Positions 13,979-20,930 of a DNA stretch of 23,100 nt are shown here, piece by piece (the stretch's first letter is position 1; every line of letters starts with the position of its first letter). This DNA comes from Methanobacteriota archaeon. Its GTDB lineage: Archaea; Hydrothermarchaeota; Hydrothermarchaeia; Hydrothermarchaeales; SZUA-236. Below the pieces are notes generated by a model, which saw only the letters and a program-made list of their open reading frames with translations, had not been told where the DNA came from and made no database searches. The DNA is taken from contig RFHW01000063.1 of the NCBI GenBank assembly GCA_003695745.1, forward strand, positions 1 through 23,100. Direction: 5' to 3'. The position numbers and the translations under genes were made by a program.

Positions 13979-14740
13979 TCAGTCAGGCCCAGCATCCTCA
14001 CCTGCAAAAAAGGTCTGCTGGACCACATTATATATGTCCTCCATACCTTCATAGGTCTTTGACGAGGCCGGGAAGGGGCTGCTCAAAAGCCCCATGTTCT
14101 CAAGGGCCCTGAAGAGCTCCACATCGGCCTCCCTGTGCATACCCTCCTCTCCCGACACAAGGCTCTCATACAGCCTTGAATAGTCGCTCCCCCATTCAAG
14201 GAGCTCCTCAAGCCGCTCCGGCGCCAGCAGATCGGATTTGGCGAGGATGTTCGAAAAGGGGGCCAGAAACCTGAACTGGGCCGAAGCAGAGAGCATGAGA
14301 AGGGAGACGAAGCCGGAAGGCGTGCCCCCAAGCACAGGGTCCATCAAAAAGAAGATGGCAGACCTGTCCTCGCCGAGGGACTCAAGGATCACCTTGCTGG
14401 ACTGCCGGAATGCAAAGAGCTCTATCTGGCCGGGCGTGTCTATGATGACATAGGGGCTTTTCACACTGGTGATGGCCTCCTTCACCTCCGGGAAGCGGAC
14501 CGCTATGAGGTCCGCGCTCAGTATCTGGGCGCCGTTGGGCCCCACACCATACTCCTCCATGACCGTTTTTACATCGAGCCAGTCCCGCACATCCACCTCA
14601 GGGGTGTATGGGAGCAGCTCGGCCCCTGGGTCTAGATTCACCGTTATGGCGTCAAGCCCCCTCTCTGTGAGCCAGTCATGAAAGGCGTGGGTGAGAGCCG
14701 TCTTCCCGCTCCCGGCTGTGCCTATGAAAAAAAGGTTCAC
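13979..14740 (-). CDS. GPN-loop GTPase
   Basis: A 253-residue SIMIBI-class GTPase related to archaeal PAB0955 and eukaryotic GPN1-3, which help assemble RNA polymerase II; the archaeal role is not settled. Motifs: G1 GTAGSGKT (7-14), NLDPGAELLPYTPEVDVRDW, the diagnostic Gly-Pro-Asn in YGVGPNGA (67-69), G3 DTPGQIELF (101-109), and the base-binding loop NILAKSDLL. The GTG at 14740 is chosen because family members start about six residues before the P-loop and AGGA lies about 8 bases upstream. A TTG at 14794 would add 18 residues and overlap the M42 gene. The gene sits 40 bases after the M42 peptidase and 17 bases before the TrkA-N gene. Confidence 0.92.
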   Translation of the reverse strand: MNLFFIGTAGSGKTALTHAFHDWLTERGLDAITVNLDPGAELLPYTPEVDVRDWLDVKTVMEEYGVGPNGAQILSADLIAVRFPEVKEAITSVKSPYVIIDTPGQIELFAFRQSSKVILESLGEDRSAIFFLMDPVLGGTPSGFVSLLMLSASAQFRFLAPFSNILAKSDLLAPERLEELLEWGSDYSRLYESLVSGEEGMHREADVELFRALENMGLLSSPFPASSKTYEGMEDIYNVVQQTFFAGEDAGPD

Positions 14741-14780
14741 CTGACGGTCCTGCAAAACCGGCTTAACCCCCTTTAACCTT

Positions 14781-15803
14781 TTAGAGACCCTCAATATAGG
14801 ACAGAACGAGCTTAACCGCGTTCTTCACGTCAGAGAGGCTTGCCACCTCCACAGGCGTGTGGATGTATCTCGTGGGCACAGAAACCACGCCTGAGAGCAC
14901 CCCGCCTCTGGTGAGCTGGATCGCCGTTGCGTCTGTGGTGCCTCCCTCGCCCACCTCCAGCTGATAGGGTGTCTTCAGCCTCTTGGCAGCCTTGACGAGG
15001 CCCTCTCTAACCCGGGGGTGGGTGATTATGCCCCGGCCCTTCCCGTCCACAACGGTGATCACAGGGCCTTTGTTGAGCTTTATAGATGCCTCCTCAGGCT
15101 TTGTGCCCGGGAAATCCCCTGCAGGCGCCACATCAAGGGCCAGCGCCACATCAGGCTCGATCCTGTATGCCGAGGTCCGGGCGCCTTTAAGGCCCACCTC
15201 CTCCTGCGCCGTCCCCACCGCATAGACCCTGTGCGGTGTGTCCACCTTTTTCATCACCTCCATCATCACTGCGCAGCCGAGGCGGTTGTCAAAGGCCTTG
15301 CCGGTGAAGAGCCCGCCCTTCAGCTCCCTGAAGGGCACATCAAAGGTGATGTAGTCGCCCACAGAAAGGCCCATCTTTGAGGCGCTCTCTCCATTCTCAG
15401 CCCCCACATCAATGAACATGTCCTTTGTCTTAATCACCTTCTCCCTCTCCTTCTCCTCCATGAGATGAGGCGGCTTAGAGCCTATGACCCCGGGGAGCCG
15501 TCCCTTCCTGGTGTGGACTACCACCCTCTGGTTGAGCAGGGTCTGGTCAAAGAAGCCGCCCAGCGTTATGAACCTGATAAAGCCATTTTCATCGATATGT
15601 CTCACCATGAGCCCGATCTCGTCCATATGGGCGGCGAGCATCACCGTCTTCCCATCGCCCTCTTTTTTTGCGATGAGATTTCCCATCACATCCTCCTCTA
15701 TCTCGCAACACCCCTCCAGCTCCTCCCTCATGATAGACCGTATCTCATCCTCGCTTCCAGGCACACCGTGCGCCTCTGAAAGCCGCTTTATGAGCCCTTT
15801 CAT
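14781..15803 (-). CDS. M42-family metallo-aminopeptidase (TET type)
   Basis: A 340-residue cytosolic co-catalytic zinc aminopeptidase of family M42, the group that forms dodecameric tetrahedral (TET) particles and trims peptides after proteasomal digestion. The expected metal and catalytic residues are present: H59 and D61 in AAHMDEIG, D172 in KAFDNRLG, E201-E202 in TAQEEVG, D224 in ALDVAP, and H315 in RYIHTPVE. The length matches the family. The ATG at 15803 is preceded by GTGAGGG about nine bases upstream, and a TATA-like ATATTTATATT near 15840-15850 lies about 40 bases away, giving a short leader. It is the first gene of the minus-strand run leading to the GPN GTPase and the antiporter pair. 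A cellulase/endoglucanase label sometimes given to this family is not supported. Confidence 0.94.
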   Translation of the reverse strand: MKGLIKRLSEAHGVPGSEDEIRSIMREELEGCCEIEEDVMGNLIAKKEGDGKTVMLAAHMDEIGLMVRHIDENGFIRFITLGGFFDQTLLNQRVVVHTRKGRLPGVIGSKPPHLMEEKEREKVIKTKDMFIDVGAENGESASKMGLSVGDYITFDVPFRELKGGLFTGKAFDNRLGCAVMMEVMKKVDTPHRVYAVGTAQEEVGLKGARTSAYRIEPDVALALDVAPAGDFPGTKPEEASIKLNKGPVITVVDGKGRGIITHPRVREGLVKAAKRLKTPYQLEVGEGGTTDATAIQLTRGGVLSGVVSVPTRYIHTPVEVASLSDVKNAVKLVLSYIEGL

Positions 15804-15899
15804 ATTTCATCCCTCACAAACCTCTTACAGCACCGCCTCCAATATAAATATTCTCTTGGAAGCAGCCCACACAGCTGGGACGGCCTGATGCAGGGGCAT

Positions 15900-15909
15900 C
15901 TTTATATAG
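15900..15909 (+). promoter_or_regulatory. TATA box and long leader of the cold-shock gene
   Basis: CTTTATATAG at about 15899-15908. Initiation about 25 bases downstream would leave a leader of roughly 90 bases before the ATG at 16023, unusual among the mostly leaderless genes here. The leader contains a T6 run (15977-15982) and ends in a full AAAGGAGGTGA ribosome binding site at 16007-16017. A regulatory leader, as seen for bacterial csp genes, is possible. Confidence 0.45.
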
Positions 15910-16022
15910 TTGAAGGCTTTTAGGATACCTCATAGTTAGTGTGAAAGTTAAAAAGTGAGTTAGAATCAGATGACTGTTTTTTCTACTTTATTTCTCAATA
16001 AACGTGAAAGGAGGTGACAATG

Positions 16023-16214
16023 ATGGCTACCGGTACTGTGAAGTTTTACAACAGGATGAAGCGCTTCGGGTTCATCGCTCAGGATGAAGGCGAGGATGTC
16101 TTTGTCCATGAGTCAGGCATCGTAGAAGGACCTATCAACGACAACGATCGTGTAGAGTTCGATGTTGAAGAAGGGCCAAAGGGCCTGAAGGCAGTGAACG
16201 TCAGGAGGGTTTAG
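16023..16214 (+). CDS. Cold-shock domain protein (CspA family)
   Basis: A 63-residue single cold-shock domain, an OB-fold that binds single-stranded RNA and DNA and can act as an RNA chaperone. RNP1 is RFGFI at 14-18 and RNP2 is DVFVHES at 25-31. The C-terminus, FDVEEGPKGLKAVNV, is typical of the family. The usual Trp in the N-terminal strand is Phe here (GTVKFYN). The start at ATG 16023 is chosen from the AAAGGAGGTGA at 16007-16017, five bases upstream; GTG 16014 and ATG 16020 overlap or crowd that site. The stop overlaps the stop of the convergent GalT gene. CSPs are patchy in archaea and commonly attributed to transfer from bacteria. Confidence 0.94.
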   Translation: MATGTVKFYNRMKRFGFIAQDEGEDVFVHESGIVEGPINDNDRVEFDVEEGPKGLKAVNVRRV

Positions 16215-17248
16215 AACCCTTTTTTCATGGCAGAGGCCACATCCTCAGGCAGCATCTCCACGATCTTCTCAAGGTGGAGGGTCTCCATAAAACCTGTGTC
16301 AGAGGTGTGGTATGGAGCTGGCAGGGGTCTGGCTATGATCCTGATGTGGAGGCTGAACCCCTCTGCCGCCCCTTCCATGGGGCCGGAGAAGGTGGACAGA
16401 TTAAAGCTTTCCACACCCATCGCGGCATAGCCTCTCAGGATCCTCACAACCCCTCTGGAGAGCTGTGAAAGATCCCCCCGGTCCAGCTCGGAAAGGGAGG
16501 AGCGCCCGTCAAAGACGGCGAGGACCTCGCCATTCCCGAATGGAGCGTATGCTGCGAGGAATGTGATCCTGCCAAGACTCCCGATATAGCGCTCGCCAAG
16601 CATCCTCTCCTCCCGCACCAGATCTGCCCAGTAGCTGCTGCCCCTCTCTTCAATATATCTTCTGCACCCCTCCAGCACCAGCCCTGTGAGATATGTTGGG
16701 CGGCTGTCCATGATGATCTGAAGATGTGGGTGGACTATGCTTGCGCCAGATGGGGAGAGGTGGTTCCAGCCAATGGCAGGGAACCTTGCCCCGGTGTCCC
16801 TGTTGTGGACCCTTTCCAGGAAGTCGACGCCTGCTGAGAATGCGTCCTCTATCTGCCGCGCTTTGAACTCCCCTGTCCTGAGGAAGTGGCTCCTGGTGAG
16901 TGTGGCAACGGCATGATACCTGGCGAAGGGAAAGAGGTTCGGGAAGAGCCGTGTCTCGCCTCTGGCTATGAAACCCTCTGGTATGAGGTCCGGGCTGAAC
17001 CTCGGCGTTTTCTCATCCATATTCTCTGGACAGAAGGCGCACCCATCCCTTGACCGCCTTGCAAGCCCCTCATAGTCAACACTGCCCGCGGCATCTTCGA
17101 GACGCCCCGCTCTCCGGACGTTTATCCGCGACCACCTGCCTGTTAGAGGGTCTCTGCGATGCTCTATCCTCTGCGCCTCCTCCTTAAAACCACCTGCCGG
17201 GGGACGGAGCCCCATCTCTTCAGCTACCTTCTCAAACATCCAAGACAT
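16211..17248 (-). CDS. GalT-family nucleotidyltransferase (galactose-1-phosphate uridylyltransferase-like)
   Basis: A 345-residue HIT-superfamily protein of the GalT branch. The zinc-type pair is C70 and C73 (CAFCPEN), WNHLSPSGAS is at 161-170, and the active site is HPHLQ at 173-177, where the second His (H175) is the likely nucleotidylated residue and Leu replaces the common Gly. Such enzymes swap nucleotidyl groups between NDP-sugars and sugar 1-phosphates. No Leloir-pathway neighbours are seen, so the true sugar and nucleotide are uncertain, and an ADP/UDP-sugar phosphorylase-like role is possible. The ATG at 17248 lies near an AT-rich TATA core shared with the divergent pheT gene. Its TAA stop overlaps the TAG stop of the cold-shock gene. 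Confidence 0.88.
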   Translation of the reverse strand: MSWMFEKVAEEMGLRPPAGGFKEEAQRIEHRRDPLTGRWSRINVRRAGRLEDAAGSVDYEGLARRSRDGCAFCPENMDEKTPRFSPDLIPEGFIARGETRLFPNLFPFARYHAVATLTRSHFLRTGEFKARQIEDAFSAGVDFLERVHNRDTGARFPAIGWNHLSPSGASIVHPHLQIIMDSRPTYLTGLVLEGCRRYIEERGSSYWADLVREERMLGERYIGSLGRITFLAAYAPFGNGEVLAVFDGRSSLSELDRGDLSQLSRGVVRILRGYAAMGVESFNLSTFSGPMEGAAEGFSLHIRIIARPLPAPYHTSDTGFMETLHLEKIVEMLPEDVASAMKKGF

Positions 17249-17262
17249 ATCTATGGCCCGGC

Positions 17263-17275
17263 AATTTTTATATAT
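17263..17275. promoter_or_regulatory. Shared TATA core between galT-like and pheT genes
   Basis: AATTTTTATATAT is the only AT-rich element in the 54 bases between the two divergent start codons. It reads as TTTATATA toward pheT and TATATAAAAA toward the galT-like gene, with both ATGs about 22-32 bases from its centre. Both transcripts would be leaderless or nearly so. The two genes therefore seem to share one core promoter. Confidence 0.55.
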
Positions 17276-17302
17276 CTACCCGTTCATATTAGCTGGTTCC
17301 CT

Positions 17303-18928
17303 ATGCCAGTGATAGAGCTTGATGTTGAGGTTCTTTGCAGCCTGATCGGCGAGAGGATGCCGCCAGAGGACCTTGTGAAGGCCATATCAGAGCTTGGAGC
17401 GGATGTGGAGGGGGTGAAAGGCAGAACCATAACGGTGGAGTTCTTTCCAGACCGGCCTGACCTGCTGTCAGCGGAGGGCGTGGCAAGGGCGCTCAGGGCC
17501 TTCCTTGGCATCGAGCCCGGTCTGAGAACATACAGTCTGGCGCCGCCAGCTGCAGAGCTCTCTGTGGACCCCGGGGTCCTGCCCATAAGGGGATGTGTTG
17601 AATGCGTGGATGTGAGGGGTGTGAGGCTTGATGACGACCTTTTGAAGAGATTGATGGAGATGCAGGAGGACCTTCACTGGGCCCTTGGAAGGGATCGCAA
17701 GAAGGTGGCAATCGGCGTCCACGACCCATCAAAGACAACCCCTCCTTACACATACAGGGCAGCCCGTCCTGACGAGATACGGTTCGAGCCTCTGGCAATG
17801 CCGGGCGCTGAGCTGACCCTCGGAGAGATACTTGAGAAACACCCAAAGGGCAGGGAGTACGCCCATATACTCGAAGGGTTCGACAGATACCCTGTCATCC
17901 TTGATTCAAAGGGGAGGGTGCTCTCCATGCCCCCCATCATCAACGGCGAGCTCACAAAGCTTACAGAGAGGACCACCGCCCTCTTCGTGGAGATGACAGG
18001 CACCGATGAAAGGGCCGTGGGCAAGGCCATGAACATACTCTGCGCCGCCTTCGCAGAGCATGGCTGGAGGCTTTCAAAGGTGAACGTGAAATACCCAGAC
18101 AGGACCGTGGAAACGCCGAACATGGAGCCCCAGACACGCAGGCTCTCAGTGGCATATGCCAACAGGATGCTCGGCCTCACGCTCACACCGGCGGAGATCA
18201 AGACCTGTCTTGAGAAGACCGGATACGGTGTGGAGACCGATGGTGATGAGCTTCTCATCAAGGTCCCGCCCTACCGGGCCGACATCCTGCACCACATCGA
18301 CATAGTGGAGGACGTGGCCATCGGATACGGCTACGGGAACTTCAGGCCAGAGCTGCCCCCTCTTTCAACAACAGGCCGCCGTCTGCCAGAGGATGCGAGG
18401 ATGAGGAAGGCGCGCAGCGCTATGCTGGGCTTGGGCTTCACAGAGGTGGTGACCCTCATGCTCTCCAATGAGGAGGACAACTACAGGAAGATGGGCCTCT
18501 CCGGCAATGCCGTGAAGATCCAGAACCCTATAAGCGAGGAGCAGACCATAGTGAGGACCCATCTCCTGCCAGGGCTACTCGGCGTCCTCTATCTCAACCG
18601 CCACCGGGAGCTTCCCCAGAGGATCTTCGAGACAGGGGACGTGCTAAGGCTCGATCCAGAGTCAGAAACAGGCGCAAGAAGAGAGCGGCGCCTCGCCGCC
18701 TGCATCATCCATCACAGGGCAAACTTCTCAGAGGCTAAATCCATATTCAACGCACTGCTCCGCGACCTCCAGATCAAAGGCAAGGTCAAAGCAGTCAAAC
18801 ATCCAAGCTTCATACCGGGGAGATGCGCTGGGATAGAGGGCAGGGGATACTTCGGCGAGCTGCACCCGCAGGTGCTGACAAACTTCGGGCTCGAGTATCC
18901 GGCGGCGGCGCTGGAAATCATGTTATAA
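17303..18928 (+). CDS. pheT: Phenylalanyl-tRNA synthetase beta subunit (archaeal type)
   Basis: A 541-residue protein of the short archaeal/eukaryotic PheRS beta class, which lacks the EMAP-like tRNA-binding and FDX-ACB domains of the bacterial enzyme. It forms an alpha2beta2 complex with PheS to charge tRNA-Phe. The N-terminus MPVIELDVEVLCSLIGERM and the segments FFPDRPDLLSAEGVAR, KVAIGVHDPSK (B3/B4 editing region), KVPPYRADILHHIDIVED and IGYGYGNFRPELP (B5 and core) are all family-typical. The ATG at 17303 matches the family start and sits next to the shared TATA core; the frame stays open upstream, but that part is antisense to the galT-like gene. pheS is not in the window. A small hairpin-forming sequence (18936-18958) follows the stop. 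Confidence 0.96.
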   Translation: MPVIELDVEVLCSLIGERMPPEDLVKAISELGADVEGVKGRTITVEFFPDRPDLLSAEGVARALRAFLGIEPGLRTYSLAPPAAELSVDPGVLPIRGCVECVDVRGVRLDDDLLKRLMEMQEDLHWALGRDRKKVAIGVHDPSKTTPPYTYRAARPDEIRFEPLAMPGAELTLGEILEKHPKGREYAHILEGFDRYPVILDSKGRVLSMPPIINGELTKLTERTTALFVEMTGTDERAVGKAMNILCAAFAEHGWRLSKVNVKYPDRTVETPNMEPQTRRLSVAYANRMLGLTLTPAEIKTCLEKTGYGVETDGDELLIKVPPYRADILHHIDIVEDVAIGYGYGNFRPELPPLSTTGRRLPEDARMRKARSAMLGLGFTEVVTLMLSNEEDNYRKMGLSGNAVKIQNPISEEQTIVRTHLLPGLLGVLYLNRHRELPQRIFETGDVLRLDPESETGARRERRLAACIIHHRANFSEAKSIFNALLRDLQIKGKVKAVKHPSFIPGRCAGIEGRGYFGELHPQVLTNFGLEYPAAALEIML

Positions 18929-18935
18929 CCTATCA

Positions 18936-18958
18936 TTTCATTCATTGAGTAAATGAAA
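18936..18958 (+). other. Inverted repeat after pheT
   Basis: TTTCATT and AATGAAA, separated by nine bases, can form a 7-bp stem immediately downstream of the pheT stop. It may be a transcript-end hairpin or an operator for the small downstream ORF. It is AT-rich and no T-run follows, so a terminator role is weak. Confidence 0.3.
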
Positions 18959-19004
18959 GGGGTGACATAGGTGGAGTCGTGGAAAAAAGGAGCAGTGATT
19001 CTAA

Positions 19005-19136
19005 ATGGAAGCAGATGAAAAGATTGAGTATGATTCAATTAAACAAGATCAATCAAATGAACTGCCGAGTTGGGATCCAAAATTAGGAGGAGATATTAAT
19101 TGGGTTAAAGTCATAATCGGATTTTTAAATGGTTAA
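19005..19136 (+). CDS. Small unrecognised ORF, possibly the intact part of a broken gene
   Basis: A 43-residue frame: an acidic N-terminus (MEADEKIEYDSIKQDQ), then LPSWDPKLGGDINWVK and a short hydrophobic end (VIIGFLNG). The DNA is markedly AT-rich against its neighbours. Just upstream, a GTG at 18971 has a good GGGGTGA ribosome binding site and opens a 15-codon frame (ESWKKGAVILNGSR) that ends at 19018, overlapping this ATG. Its beginning resembles the starts of small archaeal membrane proteins. The two frames may be pieces of one frameshifted gene. The stop TAA overlaps the TAA of the convergent Fe-S gene, the same tail-to-tail geometry as the cold-shock/galT pair. No function can be assigned. 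Confidence 0.35.
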   Translation: MEADEKIEYDSIKQDQSNELPSWDPKLGGDINWVKVIIGFLNG

Positions 19137-19600
19137 ATAAAGTCTATCGCCCCTTTGATCGGGCATGAGTCGATGCAGATCCTGCAGGGCTCTGACTGCA
19201 TCTCGCTCTCGTTGCGGCGGCAGATGTCGATGTTCAGGACCGTTATGGTGCCGTCTTTCACACCCATTATCACGTCCTTTGTGAGCGGGCCCTTGCCGCC
19301 TGAGACGTCCTGGCTGACGCTGACGTTAAGGGGGCATGCCACAACGCAGTTCCCGCAGCCTGTGCAGAGGTCGCCCCTGATAACAAGCCTTGTGGGGGTG
19401 CTCTTCTGGACCTCTGCCTCGACCTCCTTCAGGGCTATGCGCTTGCCGATGTATTCCGGTTTCTGGAGGGGCGGACAGTCGCCCACCCTCTTCTCGCCCT
19501 TCAGGAACTTCACGGCAAAGGCCATGCAGCTTGGCAGGCCGCATTCCCTGCAGTTAGTCCGTGGCAGGAGCCTCTGGATCTCAATGGGTGATCTGGACAT
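19133..19600 (-). CDS. Three-cluster Fe-S protein with CdhE/AcsC-type N-terminal motif
   Basis: A 155-residue cytosolic Fe-S protein. The N-terminal motif LLPRTNCRECGLPSCMAFA, with Cys 17, 20, 25 and 42 (CX2CX4CX16C), is the 4Fe-4S module found at the N-terminus of the CODH/ACS corrinoid subunit (CdhE/AcsC) and other acetogen/methanogen proteins. A ferredoxin-like part follows, with Cys 79, 82, 85, 89 and Cys 127, 139, 142, 146, so three 4Fe-4S clusters are likely. No catalytic domain is present, which suggests an electron carrier or docking protein; its partner is not evident locally. GGAG lies six bases before the ATG at 19600, and a TATA-like CTTATATG at 19642-19649 fits a short leader. 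It is divergent from cysS. Confidence 0.87.
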   Translation of the reverse strand: MSRSPIEIQRLLPRTNCRECGLPSCMAFAVKFLKGEKRVGDCPPLQKPEYIGKRIALKEVEAEVQKSTPTRLVIRGDLCTGCGNCVVACPLNVSVSQDVSGGKGPLTKDVIMGVKDGTITVLNIDICRRNESEMQSEPCRICIDSCPIKGAIDFI

Positions 19601-19641
19601 GGCAACTCCAAGATAGACCAGTGAACTATAACGTTTAAAAC

Positions 19642-19664
19642 ATATAAGGGTTTAAATTAAATAT
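19642..19664. promoter_or_regulatory. Divergent promoters of the Fe-S gene and cysS
   Basis: The minus-strand element CTTATATG (19642-19649) would start a roughly 20-base leader with GGAG for the Fe-S gene. The plus-strand TTTAAATTAAATAT (19651-19664) lies about 30 bases before the cysS ATG at 19689, which has no ribosome binding site and is probably leaderless. The two boxes nearly abut. Confidence 0.45.
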
Positions 19665-19688
19665 GTGGCAGTCCTAGATTAGGTTTTG

Positions 19689-20915
19689 ATGGCCCTTAAG
19701 CTGTATAACACCCTTACACGGAGGAAAGAGGTTTTCAGACCGCTGAAGAAGGGCGAGGTCCTCTATTACACCTGCGGCCCCACCGTCCATGACTACGCCC
19801 ACATAGGGAATTTCAGGACCTTCGTGGTCCAGGACGTGCTCAAGCGCTGGCTCCAGTCCAAGGGCTATCGTGTGAGGCATGTGATGAATATCACCGACGT
19901 GGATGAGAAGACCCTTGAGAGGGCGGCCAGGAAGAAAATCCCCCTCGAAGAGCTCACATCAAGGTATGAGAAGGCCTTTTTCGAGGACCTGGACTGTCTG
20001 AACATAAAGCGGGCGGACCGCTATCCACGGGTCTCTGACAACATCCCGGTGATAGCAGGGATGGTGGAGGGGTTGTTGGGCCGCGGCCACGCCTTCAGGG
20101 ACAGCGACGGCTCCATATACTATGACATCAACACCTGCCCGGACTATGGAAAGCTCTCAGGCAACAGGCCTAAACGGCGTATCAGGGCGAAGATGCCGCG
20201 GGAGGACTATCAGAGGCCCAAGAACTTTCTCCTATGGAAGAGATGCGAAGGTGGCGGGGAGATGGGGTGCTGGGACTCCCGCCTTGGAAGCGGCAGACCG
20301 GGCTGGCACATAGAGTGCGCCGCGCTGGCCAACAGGTATCTGGGCGAGACCATTGACATCCACTCAGGGGGTGTGGACCTCATATTCCCCCATCACGAGA
20401 ACGAGATCGCCGAGGCAGAGGGCTTCTCAGGCAAGCCCTTCTCCCGCTTCTGGGTTCATGTGGAGCATCTCATCGTCTACGGCAGGAAGATGTCCAAGTC
20501 GGCCGGGAATTTCTTCACCCTGCGCCAGATCATAAGACGGGGGTATGACCCCCGCGCCATGCGGCTCCTTTATCTGAAGACCCACTATCGGGAGAGGCTT
20601 GACTTTGACTTTGAAAGGCTTGAGGAGGCTGGTTCAGAGATAGGGTTCCTTCTTGAGCTGGCCCGGAGGCTGGAGGGGATAAAAGGCCCAGCTGGCAGCG
20701 GGCTCTCAGAGGAGATAGAGGCCTTTAAAAGGGATTTCACCGCGGCAATGGACGATGACCTGCACACGGATCTGGCGTGGAAGACCTATCTCGCCCTGCT
20801 CCATAAGGCGGATGAAGCCATGGAGAGTGGGGGGCTCTCGAAGGAAGGGGCGGGAAGGCTGAGATCTGCTATGGAATGGGTTGACTCCATATTCGGGCTC
20901 ATGGGGGAATGCTAG
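19689..20915 (+). CDS. cysS: Cysteinyl-tRNA synthetase, short C-terminus
   Basis: Class I synthetase charging tRNA-Cys. Features: the zinc ligand C29 in YYTCGPTVHDYAHIGN, the HIGH-type motif HIGN (38-41), MNITDVDEK, the zinc ligands in WHIECAALA and SGGVDLIFPHHENE, and KMSKSAGN. At 408 residues it is shorter than common CysRS proteins (about 460); the catalytic and DALR-like helical parts are present, and the far C-terminal anticodon-binding extension seems missing. Many methanogens instead use SepRS, so a direct CysRS is worth noting. The ATG at 19689 is preferred over TTG 19686. The TAG stop is in the same frame as the following ABC ATPase gene, 15 bases before its first usable start codon. 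Confidence 0.94.
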   Translation: MALKLYNTLTRRKEVFRPLKKGEVLYYTCGPTVHDYAHIGNFRTFVVQDVLKRWLQSKGYRVRHVMNITDVDEKTLERAARKKIPLEELTSRYEKAFFEDLDCLNIKRADRYPRVSDNIPVIAGMVEGLLGRGHAFRDSDGSIYYDINTCPDYGKLSGNRPKRRIRAKMPREDYQRPKNFLLWKRCEGGGEMGCWDSRLGSGRPGWHIECAALANRYLGETIDIHSGGVDLIFPHHENEIAEAEGFSGKPFSRFWVHVEHLIVYGRKMSKSAGNFFTLRQIIRRGYDPRAMRLLYLKTHYRERLDFDFERLEEAGSEIGFLLELARRLEGIKGPAGSGLSEEIEAFKRDFTAAMDDDLHTDLAWKTYLALLHKADEAMESGGLSKEGAGRLRSAMEWVDSIFGLMGEC

Positions 20916-20930
20916 ATCAACACGGTAGAG

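Noticed and set aside
17159..17302. Upstream in-frame extension of pheT
   Set aside because: It is antisense to the galT-like start and lies upstream of the shared TATA core; the family N-terminus begins at the ATG at 17303.
20913..20915. TAG between cysS and the ABC ATPase as a pyrrolysine codon
   Set aside because: TAG ends several clear genes here (frhB-like, DUF302, trpD, PfkB, csp), so it is an ordinary stop in this genome; a CysRS-ABC fusion would also be implausible.
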